Shown here piece after piece: positions 35,823 through 45,761 of a stretch of 64,000 bases of DNA (positions are counted from its first letter, which is position 1; every line of letters starts with the position of its first letter). The position numbers and the translations under genes are program-made. The DNA is taken from contig NZ_JXRQ01000025.1 in NCBI RefSeq assembly GCF_000829445.1, positions 186,001 through 250,000 on the forward strand, written 5' to 3'. The notes below the pieces were generated by a model, which was not told where the DNA came from, ran no database searches, and worked only from the letters and a program-made list of their open reading frames with translations. The DNA comes from Jeotgalibacillus alimentarius. Lineage in GTDB: Bacteria; Bacillota; Bacilli; Bacillales; Jeotgalibacillaceae.

Positions 35823-36716
35823 TTGAAAAAGGATAACTGGGAGCTCAACATTTCATATGATGACTACTCGTATCAAGTTACTGGAGATTTCAAAAACATC
35901 GAGGAACATTTATCACTTGCAATAAATCACTTGCAAAAAGCTGAAGCTACCAACGAAAAAATGAAGTTTGACCTCAGGATTTACGGTAAAGCACCTTCAA
36001 AAATAGAAGAACTCTCAAAAGTAAATCAAACGACAATTGAGATCGACACCGAACTGAAATCGTTCGTAGACTCCCTTGGCACAAGGATCGAATGGATCTA
36101 CTGCCTGGGATTAAGCTATTACGCAAACATGATCAACCAGAATAATATCGCAACAGCCAAATCACTTAAAACACTATACACAGCAGCAGATATCCGGCCA
36201 CCTCAAAATATACATTTATGCATCAATCAGTGCGTACGGAAAAAATACCTGCAGCCGATCGGCAAGTCTGTCGGCCAGAAAGCATATTACATCACAGATG
36301 AAGGAATCACATTCATCGAACAGCAGATTCAAAAAGGCAAAACCAGCCAGAAAGAACTCGAATACGAATCTGAAGAACAAAAAGAAGCAGTCGAAACTTT
36401 CATCTCAACGCTATCAAAAAGAGATAGTGCATCCCTGAACCAGATGAACGGCATGAGCGAAAAAATCCTGCTCATGATGTATCTCATGAAAAAAACAGGC
36501 CTGACAAAGCCAGTACGCCCCCACCTCATCTACATGCTGATGGTACGCGTATTCGGCTATGACGGCCTCCCACGCTCAGTCCATCTCGGACTGAGCCGAA
36601 CCAGACCATTAACCAAAAAAGTCAAACTCTCCAACAAAGTACACTACATGCTGACCCAGGAAGGCATTGATTGGGCTGAGGAGAAAGCTGTTGAGGGGCA
36701 GAGTGCAGATCTTTAG
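35823..36716 (+). CDS. Unrecognised protein with an internally duplicated winged-helix-like domain
   Basis: I do not recognise this 297-residue, apparently cytoplasmic protein (no signal peptide or membrane segment). The N-terminal part (1-60) is a small beta-alpha domain. Two segments, about 88-168 and 212-290, look like diverged copies: each has a helical run, then IHLCINQ / VHLGLSR, then a basic stretch, then YYITDEGITFIEQ / HYMLTQEGIDWAEE. The last block is typical of the final strand and helix of winged-helix domains. A DNA-binding role is only a suggestion. The start is TTG 35823 with GGAGG seven bases upstream; TTGCAA-17-TACTAT (35745-35773) may be its promoter. Confidence 0.75.
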   Translation: MKKDNWELNISYDDYSYQVTGDFKNIEEHLSLAINHLQKAEATNEKMKFDLRIYGKAPSKIEELSKVNQTTIEIDTELKSFVDSLGTRIEWIYCLGLSYYANMINQNNIATAKSLKTLYTAADIRPPQNIHLCINQCVRKKYLQPIGKSVGQKAYYITDEGITFIEQQIQKGKTSQKELEYESEEQKEAVETFISTLSKRDSASLNQMNGMSEKILLMMYLMKKTGLTKPVRPHLIYMLMVRVFGYDGLPRSVHLGLSRTRPLTKKVKLSNKVHYMLTQEGIDWAEEKAVEGQSADL

Positions 36717-36730
36717 GGGGAGCTTTTTTA

Positions 36731-36801
36731 GGGGACGGAGTTTACACTCCACTTTAGAGATGAACTCTGTCCCTATAGAGCAGAGTGTTAACTCCGTCCC
36801 C
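36731..36801. repeat. GGGGACGGAGTT palindrome cluster 2
   Basis: It has a left arm GGGGACGGAGTTTACACTCC, an inner GAACTCTGTCCC and a right arm GAGTGTTAACTCCGTCCCC. Confidence 0.92.
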
Positions 36802-36887
36802 GTTATCGCTATCCCATTCAAATAAGCCATGCTGTATGTGTTAGACAGCATGGCTTTAGTTTTGGTTTGGGCATTGTGCTTGGTTTC

Positions 36888-37005
36888 GGGGACGGAGTTG
36901 GCACTCCACTTTCGACACGAACTCTGTCCCTTGATCTTGGAGTGTTAACTCCGTCCCCGCTTTCCTTTACTCTGTCCCTGAAAAATGGAGTGTTAACTCC
37001 GTCCC
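36888..37005. repeat. GGGGACGGAGTT palindrome cluster 3 (compound)
   Basis: GGGGACGGAGTTGGCACTCC, inner GAACTCTGTCCC and right arm AACTCCGTCCCC, then a further half unit CTCTGTCCC...AACTCCGTCCC. It ends three bases before the stop codon of the chemoreceptor gene. Confidence 0.92.
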
Positions 37006-37008
37006 GCA

Positions 37009-38745
37009 TTAACTCACCTTAAACTTCGCCACAATATCACTCAATTCTTCAGCCATTTTCGTCAGTGCTGCTGAACTTGAGGCCACTTCCTGCATTGAGG
37101 CACTCTGCTCTTCTGAAGCAGCTGCGATTGATTCGCTTTCTGCTGATGAATCTTCTACCATTTCAGCTGTGGATTCAACTGAGCGGACCATCTGCTGCGT
37201 GCTCGCATCTAGTTCGGTGATGGCTCCCAGCACATTTTTAGCAGCTGAAACGATCTCTGCAGTGGACTGCTCTATTTCAATGAATCCTTCACCGGTTCTC
37301 TCCATCGCTGTCATGCCGTCGTATACTGCTGCTTCACCATCAGTCATCACTGTAACAGAGCGTTCAATCCCCTCTCTGATATGGGAAATCAGTTCCTGAA
37401 TCTGGCCTGCTGAGCGGCTTGACTGTTCGGCAAGCTTTCTGATCTCGTCTGCTACTACTGCAAAACCTTTTCCATGTTCACCCGCACGTGCAGCTTCGAT
37501 TGCTGCATTTAACGCGAGAAGATTTGTCTGTTCAGCAACATCTGTAATGAGACTGACAATACTGCCGATCTGCTGAGACTGATCACCGAGACTTTGAACT
37601 GCCCTGGCAGCTTCATTTGTTTTTGACTGAATTTCTTTCATTTTTGCTGATGTTTCTTCCAGGTGCTTCTTCCCGGTCGTAACCTGAGCAGAAGAAGTCG
37701 TTGTCGCATCATTTGCAGAAGTCAGATATCCTCTTATATCTGTAATTCTCGAAGAAATATCCTGCACAGTATGCCTCGATTCAGCAGCCTGAGACGTCTG
37801 TTCATTCGCATTTTCTGAAATCGTCTGAATCGATCCTGCTATCTGCTCGCTCGCCCGGTTTGTCTCGTCGGCACTCGCACTTAACTCTTCCGAAGAAGCA
37901 GCCAGCGTGTGTGACACCTGATAGATCTGGCTCACCATGCCGGATATATTGTTTTTCATCAGGTTCAGACTGTCTGCAAGCTCACCAATCTCATCCTTAT
38001 TTTTAACATGAAGATCTTCAAGAGCCAGATTATTGTCACTCATTTCCTGTAAATGATTTCTCACTTTTACAATCGGCTTTGACAAACTTCTTGCAAATAA
38101 AATCACAATGATGATACCTGCAGCTAAAGCAATTCCTGCAGTAATCGCAATCAGCGTCAAAATCTCATTGGCTCCTTCGTTAAAATCCATATAATATGAG
38201 CCTGTTGAAATGATCCAGCCCCAATTCGGATCATAAGCGCTGTACATGATTTTATCAGCTGTTGACTCCGGATCACCTGGTAAAGTCCAGGCATACTCCG
38301 TAAAACCGCCGCCTGCATATGCTTTTTCAAAAACGTCTTCTACAAACTTAAAACCATTTACGTCTTCCGTACCTGTCATATTCTGACCTTCAATTGAAGG
38401 GTGAGCAAGCAAAGTACCCGTCTCATCATACACTGCAAAATAACCATTATCACCTAAATCAACAGGCGTCTCAATCAGCCGAGTCCCATCCTCCTGAAGC
38501 GGTCCGATCAGCTTCTCCTTTACACTTTCCTGTGCCTCTTCAAGTGAAAGGTCCCCTGCCTCCACCTGTTCATTCGCAACCTCAATCATCTGCAACGCTA
38601 AATGCACTGCATTCTCAATCATCACTTCTCCGCTCTCAGTCAAATTATTCTTCGCTGACAAATAACTGACCGTCCCCAACACTACAAGCGGCACAAGCAA
38701 CAGCAAAATACTCACCGTTAACAACTTCGACTTTACACTCTTCAT
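37009..38745 (-). CDS. Methyl-accepting chemotaxis protein (single Cache type)
   Basis: This 578-residue receptor starts at ATG 38745 (AAGGGGGT eight bases upstream). It has a first membrane helix (about 7-29), an extracellular single Cache domain (about 35-185; [16 protein letters not shown] and [11 protein letters not shown] are typical), a second helix (about 192-215), HAMP, and a long coiled-coil signalling domain. The hairpin tip signature is [19 protein letters not shown]. It senses small molecules and controls CheA through CheW. No chemotaxis genes are adjacent. It is bracketed by repeat clusters 3 and 4. Confidence 0.95.
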   Translation of the reverse strand: MKSVKSKLLTVSILLLLVPLVVLGTVSYLSAKNNLTESGEVMIENAVHLALQMIEVANEQVEAGDLSLEEAQESVKEKLIGPLQEDGTRLIETPVDLGDNGYFAVYDETGTLLAHPSIEGQNMTGTEDVNGFKFVEDVFEKAYAGGGFTEYAWTLPGDPESTADKIMYSAYDPNWGWIISTGSYYMDFNEGANEILTLIAITAGIALAAGIIIVILFARSLSKPIVKVRNHLQEMSDNNLALEDLHVKNKDEIGELADSLNLMKNNISGMVSQIYQVSHTLAASSEELSASADETNRASEQIAGSIQTISENANEQTSQAAESRHTVQDISSRITDIRGYLTSANDATTTSSAQVTTGKKHLEETSAKMKEIQSKTNEAARAVQSLGDQSQQIGSIVSLITDVAEQTNLLALNAAIEAARAGEHGKGFAVVADEIRKLAEQSSRSAGQIQELISHIREGIERSVTVMTDGEAAVYDGMTAMERTGEGFIEIEQSTAEIVSAAKNVLGAITELDASTQQMVRSVESTAEMVEDSSAESESIAAASEEQSASMQEVASSSAALTKMAEELSDIVAKFKVS

Positions 38746-38908
38746 CCCCAGAACCCCCTTTATTTGAATATTTCGTCTATAAAACATATATCGGTGGATG
38801 AAAAGCTTTTTTGAGTATATAGTCTTATTTTTCCGATTTAGATGTTTAGGGTTAACGAAGTTGTGGTATTGAGACACCTTTTTTAATCAATGTCTTCTCG
38901 GTATCTTT

Positions 38909-38979
38909 GGGGACGGAGTTAACACTCCATTTAAAAGGGACAGAGTTCTTGTCGAAAGTAGAGTGTTAACTCCGTCCCC
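38909..38979. repeat. GGGGACGGAGTT palindrome cluster 4
   Basis: A complete unit: left arm GGGGACGGAGTTAACACTCC, inner GGGACAGAGTT and right arm GAGTGTTAACTCCGTCCCC. Confidence 0.93.
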
Positions 38980-38994
38980 AAATATTTCTGCCAC

Positions 38995-39024
38995 TAAAAA
39001 AAGCCTCCCGAATCAGGAGGCTTT
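38995..39024 (-). terminator. Intrinsic terminator of the SLH 5'-nucleotidase gene
   Basis: AAGCCTCC (39001-39008) pairs with GGAGGCTT (39016-39023); on the minus strand a T-run follows. Confidence 0.85.
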
Positions 39025-39043
39025 CTTCAATAACTTATTAATT

Positions 39044-41191
39044 TTACTGCATTGTTTCAACGTCTAAGAAGACTGAGATCATCTTAGCTGCCTGTGCGCG
39101 TGTTGAGAATGCAAGTGGACGATACTGGTCGTCATAGCCTGATGCGATACCAGTTTCATATACGAATGATACAGCATTAGTTGTTTCTTCTCCCCAGCCT
39201 TCTACGTCCGTGAAGTAGTCAGTTGATTCAGGAGTGAACTCATCTCCATCAGCCATATATGCTCTGTAAAGCATTAGAGCAAGCTGTGAACGCGTAACCG
39301 GCTCGTATGGTCTGAATTCTCCGTTAATACCATTTACAATACCGTTAGCTGCAGCTGCTGCAATTTCAGCCTGCGTTGCTTCTGCTACATTTTCAAGATC
39401 GCTGAATGAAGCTTCTTCATCAGTTGTAAGATCAAGACTTCTTACAATCAGTGAAGCTGCCTGTGCGCGTGAAAGTGTACCAAGTGAATCGAACATTGTT
39501 TCTGTTTTACCTTTTAATACTTGACCATAGTACAGATCAGCAACATAAGGCTGGAACCAGCTGTCAGCCATAACATCTACAAATGGTGTCAAAGCAACAA
39601 TGCGGTTTTCTTTTTCAGGAGCAAAAGTACCTAGCTCTGCGATATAATCAGCAAATGTTTCATAGTCTCTGAAACCTGGTTCAGATACGCGACCATCAGC
39701 ATATGCTTCTGCAAACACATCGAAGTTATCTCCACCTTTAGCAGTGAAAACGTTTGTTGCAACTTTGTACATTTCATCTTCTTCAATCATCACTGCTTCG
39801 TCACCCATCCAGACATAAGCTTCCTGTACACGTGAACCTGCTTCCATTGATGGGTCAAAAGTAAATTGCATACCCGACACATGAAGGAATGCTCCTAGTT
39901 CTGCTGGGTACTCACTTACACTATGCTCAAGTGCTTCAAAAATTTCAGCACCTGATAGATTCATAATTGCAAGATCATTACCAAATGGCATAACAGTCAG
40001 AACATCACCAAGCGTGATTTCTCCTGCTGGAAGTGATGCACGGATTCCTCCGCCATTTTGAAGCGCGATCACTGTTTCAGGATCGATAGACCGTGCTTTA
40101 TCAAGCATTGCATCAGTAATCAGGTTTCCAAGATTTGTTTCTGCAGTCCGCACTCCGCCAAGACCGCGTGTTCCATCGAGGAATACTTCAGATACTCCAC
40201 CAGTCGGTTGAGTTTCAAGTTCTTCTACAGCCTCAGAATATTCGACAAGCATCTCTGCTGCTTCTGCATCTTCTTCAGTAAGTTCACCGATGTCGTGAAG
40301 CATACCTTCATAAGAAGTTACCATACCTTCATTATCAAAAGTAACGTCAAGCTGTCCAAGTTCGCTATTGTTACCGCCAGTCTGAACAATCAGTGTGTCG
40401 CCAACCATATCCGGCTCTTCTAGTGAATAGTGCGTGTGACCGCCAACAATGATATCAATGCCTTCAACTTCAGTTGCAAGTTGAATATCATTATCTACTG
40501 CAGCACTGTCATTATAACCAATGTGTGTTAAAGCAATAATTTTATTAACACCGGCAGCTTCAAATTCTGCTACTGCTTCTTCAGCTGCAGTCAGATAATT
40601 TGAGAATGTAACAGGACCCGGGCTTGCAATCCCTTCAGTTTCTGCAGTTGTCAGGCCAAAAATACCAACTTGTTCGCCATTTACTTCTTTAATAATACCG
40701 TTATAAATTTCTCCATTTGCAAACTCTGCTGTGTAATCAAATGACTGAATGCCATCAAAGTTCATATCTTCTGAGAAATCCACATTAGAAGCAACAAATG
40801 GGAAATCTGCTCCTTTAACAAATTCTGCAAGTTCAGAATTTCCATCATCTGATCCTAAATCAAACTCATGATTTCCAAATACCATCGCATCGTAACCCAT
40901 CAGATTCATGAACTGAAGGTCCGCCATACCCTGAAATTCATTAAAGTAAAGAGTTCCTGAAAAAACATCCCCCGCATCAAGTAACAGGTTATTTTCCGGC
41001 ATCTCAGCCTTTAGGTCTTTTACAAGCTTGACACGCTTTGCAACATCGTCAAGATTCGCATGCGTATCATTCGTATGTAGTACTCTCAGTTCAAATTCGT
41101 GGTTATCTGCATGAGTTTCAGCAGCCTGGAATCCGAACACGCCTACTGCCATTGCACCAGCAACAGAAGTCATTAATAACTTTTTCTTCAT
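39044..41191 (-). CDS. SLH-anchored 5'-nucleotidase / UshA-type phosphoesterase
   Basis: This 715-residue secreted enzyme has a signal peptide (1-28). The calcineurin-like metallophosphatase domain (about 32-290) shows LHTNDTH, DAGDVFSG, FGNHEFD, LTHIGYN and GGHTH, so all metal ligands are present. The 5'-nucleotidase C-terminal domain (about 345-500; NGGGIRASL) follows, then three SLH domains (about 540-712). It should remove phosphate from extracellular nucleotides or UDP-sugars for scavenging. The composition is very acidic. AGGATGG lies six bases before the ATG. Confidence 0.94.
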   Translation of the reverse strand: MKKKLLMTSVAGAMAVGVFGFQAAETHADNHEFELRVLHTNDTHANLDDVAKRVKLVKDLKAEMPENNLLLDAGDVFSGTLYFNEFQGMADLQFMNLMGYDAMVFGNHEFDLGSDDGNSELAEFVKGADFPFVASNVDFSEDMNFDGIQSFDYTAEFANGEIYNGIIKEVNGEQVGIFGLTTAETEGIASPGPVTFSNYLTAAEEAVAEFEAAGVNKIIALTHIGYNDSAAVDNDIQLATEVEGIDIIVGGHTHYSLEEPDMVGDTLIVQTGGNNSELGQLDVTFDNEGMVTSYEGMLHDIGELTEEDAEAAEMLVEYSEAVEELETQPTGGVSEVFLDGTRGLGGVRTAETNLGNLITDAMLDKARSIDPETVIALQNGGGIRASLPAGEITLGDVLTVMPFGNDLAIMNLSGAEIFEALEHSVSEYPAELGAFLHVSGMQFTFDPSMEAGSRVQEAYVWMGDEAVMIEEDEMYKVATNVFTAKGGDNFDVFAEAYADGRVSEPGFRDYETFADYIAELGTFAPEKENRIVALTPFVDVMADSWFQPYVADLYYGQVLKGKTETMFDSLGTLSRAQAASLIVRSLDLTTDEEASFSDLENVAEATQAEIAAAAANGIVNGINGEFRPYEPVTRSQLALMLYRAYMADGDEFTPESTDYFTDVEGWGEETTNAVSFVYETGIASGYDDQYRPLAFSTRAQAAKMISVFLDVETMQ

Positions 41192-41462
41192 TTGACACCA
41201 TCCTTATAATTTTGTCTGACAGACTTATTATATATGTATTTTGTAAAGGAAAGTTAAGAAAATTGTAAAAACATATATTGAAAGCGCTGTCAATTAGAAT
41301 CCTACCATTCTTCTCCTTTGAGAACAACTTTGAAGTCAGTATATTTTTATCATTCTAGTAAAAAGAATTGAACCAAAAGAATTGAACTGCTTTTTTTAAG
41401 TATTTTTAGATGAAGGAAAGGGTTGTATAATCATAAGTAACCACTTATGAAAGGAGCATACG

Positions 41463-42473
41463 ATGAAAATCAAATTATTATCTGTTTTAACAGTATTCTT
41501 TGTATTTTCAAGCACAGCTTTATCAGCAGGTTTCTCAGATGTACCAGGTGATCACTGGGCAAGTCAGGAGATAAGTGAGCTTTCTGAAGCGGGGATCATT
41601 GGAGGATTTCAGGATGGAACATTTAAACCGGAAAGAACAGTTTCAAGAGCGCAGGCCGCAGCACTGATCGGCCGGACACTTGAGCTCGATGTAACGTCAA
41701 TCCAGAACCCAGGATTCACTGATATCACAGAAAATACAACCGGCTACCGCTACATCGCAAAGCTGACAGAGCTTGGGATCTTTAATCAGGCAGCACAATT
41801 TAATCCAAACCAGTCACTGACGCGCAGCCAGATGGCAAAAATCCTCACTGAGTCTTTCAGTCTGACAGGAAGCAGTATGAAGCGTTTCAGCGATCTGACA
41901 CCAGGAGGAGAAGCCGCGACATATGCAGGCACGCTTTATAAGGCAGGCATCACAACCGGCACTTCCTCTAGCACTTTCAGTCCGAACGCACCCGTACTTC
42001 GGGCAAATATGGCTGTTTTCCTAAGCAGAACACTCGAATTTTTGTCAGATAATCCTGATGGCAACGCAGGCACTGATTACACTGAGCCAAGCGCTATTGA
42101 AAAAGAAATTTTGAGACTCGTTAATATCGAACGTCAAAACGAAGGATTACAGCCGCTAACATTTAAAGCAGAAATGCAATTCCTGGCTGATCTCAAATCA
42201 AAAGATATGGCAGATAACAACTACTTTGACCACACCTCACCAACCTATGGAAGCCCGCAGGAAATGGTCGCTTACTTTGGCTACCCATGGTCTTATGTAG
42301 GTGAAAACATCGCAGCCGGTTATCCAACAGCACAAGCCGTCGTCAAAGGCTGGATGGAAAGCCCCGGCCACCGTGCCAACATCCTTAATGAAAATTATAC
42401 ACATATTGGGATCGGGCATTATGAAGGTGGATATTATGGAGATTATTATACACAGATGTTTTTGAGGGAGTGA
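41463..42473 (+). CDS. SLH-anchored CAP/SCP domain protein (YkwD-like)
   Basis: This 336-residue secreted protein has a signal peptide (1-22), three SLH domains (about 23-75, 83-140, 143-195) and a C-terminal CAP domain (about 213-335). CAP landmarks are LVNIERQNEGL, FDHTSP, GENIAAG and SPGHRANIL, with the usual conserved His and Glu residues. Bacterial CAP proteins are secreted and their activity is not settled. GAAAGGAG precedes the ATG by six bases. Repeat cluster 5 starts 17 bases after the stop. Confidence 0.93.
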   Translation: MKIKLLSVLTVFFVFSSTALSAGFSDVPGDHWASQEISELSEAGIIGGFQDGTFKPERTVSRAQAAALIGRTLELDVTSIQNPGFTDITENTTGYRYIAKLTELGIFNQAAQFNPNQSLTRSQMAKILTESFSLTGSSMKRFSDLTPGGEAATYAGTLYKAGITTGTSSSTFSPNAPVLRANMAVFLSRTLEFLSDNPDGNAGTDYTEPSAIEKEILRLVNIERQNEGLQPLTFKAEMQFLADLKSKDMADNNYFDHTSPTYGSPQEMVAYFGYPWSYVGENIAAGYPTAQAVVKGWMESPGHRANILNENYTHIGIGHYEGGYYGDYYTQMFLRE

Positions 42474-42489
42474 GTTCGGTCAGTTTTTT

Positions 42490-42607
42490 GGGGACGGAGT
42501 TAATACTTCATTATTGAGGGACAGAGTTTGGCATTTCGGGGACGGAGTTAGCACTCTATTTTTAGGGACAGAGTTTAACAAATTAATAGAGTCTAAACTC
42601 CGTCCCC
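42490..42607. repeat. GGGGACGGAGTT palindrome cluster 5 (compound)
   Basis: Two left arms (42490, 42538) and two inner GGGACAGAGTT copies are closed by a right arm GAGTCTAAACTCCGTCCCC. It lies between convergent SLH genes and ends 14 bases from the stop at 42622. Confidence 0.92.
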
Positions 42608-42621
42608 GCTACTCCTCTCCT

Positions 42622-43662
42622 CTATTTCACCTCAATCAACTCAACAATCTCACGCCCTTCTCCATCTCCATACCAAGTCGATTGTACAATACCGATATTT
42701 TCCACATAATAATCTACATAGTCATACCCCTGGACTTCTACTGCATTTGTGAAGGTTCCTGCTGGTGTTGTTACAGTTGCGTTTGTATCAGTAATTTCCA
42801 ATATTAAACCGTTCTGGTCCATCCATGTACGGCCTTCTTTGATTGGATAACCAAGTGCAAAGCTGAACGTAAGCTGGGGTTCCCCAAAGACAATGCCGTT
42901 ATTTGATTCAATAATGGATGATTCTGAAGTGATTTCGTGATTTTCACCAAAGTTTCTTTCCCAGACATCTCCCTCTTTATGATTGATCATCATTGTAGAA
43001 TTACCTGTCTGATACGTATAAACTTTTGACTGGTCCGGCATATAGCTCGCCTGGTCAAATGATGGTTTGAAATCTTCATTTAAAAGACGTGCCATGAATA
43101 ATGCGAAATGCTGTCGCTGTATCTGTTCAGCGGGTCTGAACGTGCTGTCTTCATAGCCTGTCGTAATATCCGCAGAAGCAAGTCCGTTTACGTAAGGGTT
43201 TGCCCAGTGCCCCATTGGCACATCAATGAACGAAATGCGCTGACGGTCGTATAAGTCATACCCTTCGCTGAGAATCTTCGCCATCTGTGATCTAGTTAAT
43301 GGTGCATAACGGTCAAAATACTGATCTCCATTTTCATCCGTTTTTCCTGAAATAATGCCGAGTTCCACGGCTGCGGCAATCTCGTCATACCCATAGCTGT
43401 CAGGATTCAAGTCAGTAAAACCGGGATCAGATACATTTTCAGTGTCCACTCCAATTTCCCTGATAAGCATCTGCACTGCCTGCAATCTGCTTAACTCAGC
43501 AGTTGGCCTGAACGTGCCATCACTGTATCCCGACAAAATCTCCTTCTCTTCTAAAAAGCGGATCTCATCTTCATACATATTTACATCTGAAAATGCCTGC
43601 ACCGGTGCTGTCAAACTCATCGCTGCGATGCCTGCACCTAGATATGTAACCAGTTTCTTCAT
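42622..43662 (-). CDS. SLH protein with an unassigned C-terminal domain
   Basis: This 346-residue secreted protein has a signal peptide (1-23) and three SLH domains (about 24-75, 82-140, 142-195). The SLH part is similar to that of the MBL-like protein at 27311-28633, including the MYEDEI opening. The C-terminal 150 residues are beta-rich and contain GRTW, ATVTTPAGTF and YYVENIGIV. This pattern recurs in secreted bacterial beta-sandwich domains of unknown role. No catalytic motif is seen. TAGGAG lies nine bases before the ATG. Confidence 0.85.
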   Translation of the reverse strand: MKKLVTYLGAGIAAMSLTAPVQAFSDVNMYEDEIRFLEEKEILSGYSDGTFRPTAELSRLQAVQMLIREIGVDTENVSDPGFTDLNPDSYGYDEIAAAVELGIISGKTDENGDQYFDRYAPLTRSQMAKILSEGYDLYDRQRISFIDVPMGHWANPYVNGLASADITTGYEDSTFRPAEQIQRQHFALFMARLLNEDFKPSFDQASYMPDQSKVYTYQTGNSTMMINHKEGDVWERNFGENHEITSESSIIESNNGIVFGEPQLTFSFALGYPIKEGRTWMDQNGLILEITDTNATVTTPAGTFTNAVEVQGYDYVDYYVENIGIVQSTWYGDGEGREIVELIEVK

Positions 43663-43850
43663 TTAAATTTCTCCTAGCAATTATTAAAATAAACTCCAAA
43701 ATTCTCATGAAAATTATCATTTTCATTACGACTAATACAATTCATTTAAGAATCATCATTATACTAGAATATATAAACGAAATTAGATATGATAGCATTC
43801 AGCTGCGGTAATACTTTGGTTGGTAAGCCAGCAGCTCTCCTTATATTCAA

Positions 43851-43878
43851 AAAAGCCAGGCATAGGCGCCTGGCTTTT
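43851..43878 (-). terminator. Intrinsic terminator of the histidine phosphatase gene
   Basis: AAAAGCCAGGC pairs perfectly with GCCTGGCTTTT; A-run and T-run tails allow use in both directions. Confidence 0.9.
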
Positions 43879-43886
43879 CATTATAT

Positions 43887-44471
43887 TTATTCAGGAATCC
43901 AGTCCGTTTTCCACAGACGTTCACACGCTTCAAGTTCAAACTGATCGTTGATTGAAAGCTTATAAATGTCGGGTTTCGTTGTCTGCAGACTGAATTCAAA
44001 TCCATAACGGTCATCAAACCAGCTCATAATACAGGCAAAAATATTTCCATGGATACCAACTGCAATCTTTTTCCCTTTATGTTCATCAACTGTTTCTTTC
44101 AAAGCAGCGATTCCACGTTCAATTACTTCATTGTTAGATTCTCCCTCAGGAAACTTAAAATCCCTATCGTCGAATACCTTTTTAATCGCAGTAAGCGGTT
44201 CTTCAAAATGATGATCTCGCGCTGCCAGATCACGTTCTCTAAACCGCGGATCGATCTCAACTTCCTGATTCAATTCCTTTGCAAGTCCTTCAACCGTTTG
44301 CCTTGCCCTCACATAAGGACTCGAAACAATGACCTCAATTCCCTCATTAACCAAAACCTCAGTCACCTTCTCAGTAGCCTTCCAGCCCTGCTTCGACAAG
44401 CCCCGCGTCTCCTCAAACTCCAGTGAAAACACCGAATGAGCATGCCGAACCATATACACCTCTGTCACCAT
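43887..44471 (-). CDS. Histidine phosphatase (phosphoglycerate mutase-like) family protein
   Basis: This 194-residue cytoplasmic protein begins with the family motif VRHAHS (phospho-accepting His), followed by LSKQGW, SSPYVRARQT, an RERDLA segment carrying the acid residue, and the second catalytic His in IHGNIFA. Its substrate is unknown; the family acts on phosphorylated sugars, nucleotides or proteins. GGAGG lies eight bases before ATG 44471; a GTG directly upstream (44474) is also possible. Confidence 0.9.
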   Translation of the reverse strand: MVTEVYMVRHAHSVFSLEFEETRGLSKQGWKATEKVTEVLVNEGIEVIVSSPYVRARQTVEGLAKELNQEVEIDPRFRERDLAARDHHFEEPLTAIKKVFDDRDFKFPEGESNNEVIERGIAALKETVDEHKGKKIAVGIHGNIFACIMSWFDDRYGFEFSLQTTKPDIYKLSINDQFELEACERLWKTDWIPE

Positions 44472-44568
44472 CACGCACCCCTCCCATCAAATCCGTCTTC
44501 CCTGACTTGTTCCTATATTTTACTATAGTAAGGACTGAGATACTATCTATATGATGTACCTTGGGATT

Positions 44569-44638
44569 GGGGACGGAGTTTGTACTCCATTTATAGGGGA
44601 CAGAGTTGACACAATACCAGCTTCTGAACTCTGTCCCC
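44569..44638. repeat. GGGGACGGAGTT palindrome cluster 6
   Basis: The left arm is GGGGACGGAGTTTGTACTCC; inner GGGGACAGAGTT pairs with GAACTCTGTCCCC at the right end, so this copy closes on the A-type arm. Confidence 0.9.
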
Positions 44639-44652
44639 ACATAAAAAGAAGA

Positions 44653-44681
44653 TTTACAAATCTATTTTTGTTCTTTATAAT
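44653..44681 (+). promoter_or_regulatory. Sigma-A promoter of the second LCP gene
   Basis: TTTACA (44653-44658) and TATAAT (44676-44681) are separated by exactly 17 bases, starting 15 bases after repeat cluster 6. Confidence 0.75.
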
Positions 44682-44734
44682 GAACATAATGTATATTATT
44701 AAGAATTATATAAAGGGAAGCAGGGGGTGCTTTT

Positions 44735-45661
44735 TTGAATAAAAAAAGAAGTAAATGGCGGCGCTGGTTAATGATTGATTTGGCAATCATTTTAGTTATT
44801 ACAGGTTTTTTTGGTGCATACGGTTTTCATTTTTATCATTCAATTGCAAGTGCGTCTAAAGATATTCATGTCTCAATCGATAGAACAAAATCAGATAAAA
44901 GGGTATCTTCAGTTCGTTTTAAAGAACAAGACCCTTTCACAGTTCTTCTTTTAGGAGTAGATGAACGAGAAAGTGATCGTGGTCGGTCAGATACGCTGAT
45001 TCTGGCTACGGTGAATCCCAAGACCGAAACGACAAGTTTACTCAGTATTCCAAGAGATACGTATACAGAAATTGTCGGACATGGTACATTCGATAAAATT
45101 AATCATGCATACGCTTTTGGCGGTATTGAAATGGCTATAGATACTGTTGAAAACCTTCTAAACGTACCCATCGACTACTTTGTAAAAGTAAATATGGAGG
45201 GCTTTGAAGATATTGTGGATGCGGTAGGAGGAATTACAGTTGAAAACGCATTTTCGTTCAGCTCAAATGGTTACATGTTCGAACAAGGTCAGATTAACCT
45301 CAATGGAAAACAGGCACTTGCTTACGCCCGCATGCGCTATGAGGATCCTGCCGGTGACTTCGGACGCCAGGAACGACAAAAACAAGTTATTGAAAACATC
45401 ATTAAAGAAGGAGCGACTGTCACCACATTGTGGAACTATAATGAAATTCTGCAGGCACTCGGAACAAACCTGAAAACCAACCTGACCATCCCGCACATCA
45501 TCCAGATCCAAAGCGACTACAAACCAGCCCTCAACCACATGACAAAACGAAGTATTGAGGGTGGGGAGGACACCTATATTGATGGAATCTATTATTATAA
45601 AGTCCCTGAGGAACGGATTAGAGAATTGCAGGGTGAGTTAAGGGGTGAGCTTGGATTGTGA
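44735..45661 (+). CDS. LytR-CpsA-Psr (LCP) family glycopolymer ligase, second copy
   Basis: This 308-residue protein has a basic N-terminus, one membrane helix (about 12-33) and an LCP domain. The domain shows GRSDTLIL, SIPRDT, KINHAYAFGG, YARMRYEDP and DFGRQERQ, so the catalytic arginines are present. It lacks the long acidic tail of the first LCP protein. It should also attach lipid-linked polymer to peptidoglycan; which polymer each LCP prefers cannot be told. The start is TTG 44735 with AGGGGGTG upstream and a clear promoter. Confidence 0.92.
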   Translation: MNKKRSKWRRWLMIDLAIILVITGFFGAYGFHFYHSIASASKDIHVSIDRTKSDKRVSSVRFKEQDPFTVLLLGVDERESDRGRSDTLILATVNPKTETTSLLSIPRDTYTEIVGHGTFDKINHAYAFGGIEMAIDTVENLLNVPIDYFVKVNMEGFEDIVDAVGGITVENAFSFSSNGYMFEQGQINLNGKQALAYARMRYEDPAGDFGRQERQKQVIENIIKEGATVTTLWNYNEILQALGTNLKTNLTIPHIIQIQSDYKPALNHMTKRSIEGGEDTYIDGIYYYKVPEERIRELQGELRGELGL

Positions 45662-45672
45662 GGAGTTTATTT

Positions 45673-45743
45673 GGGGACGGAGTTAACACTTCATAATATA
45701 GGGGACAGAGTTTATCCAAAAATGGAGTGTTAACTCCGTCCCC
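45673..45743. repeat. GGGGACGGAGTT palindrome cluster 7
   Basis: A complete unit: left arm GGGGACGGAGTTAACACTTC, inner GGGGACAGAGTT and right arm GAGTGTTAACTCCGTCCCC, between convergent genes. Confidence 0.93.
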
Positions 45744-45761
45744 AATTCCGTCCTGCCCAAT

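Noticed and set aside
40058-40423. A 121-codon frame antisense to the 5'-nucleotidase gene
   Set aside because: It lies wholly inside a confident enzyme gene and shows no motif; a shadow frame.
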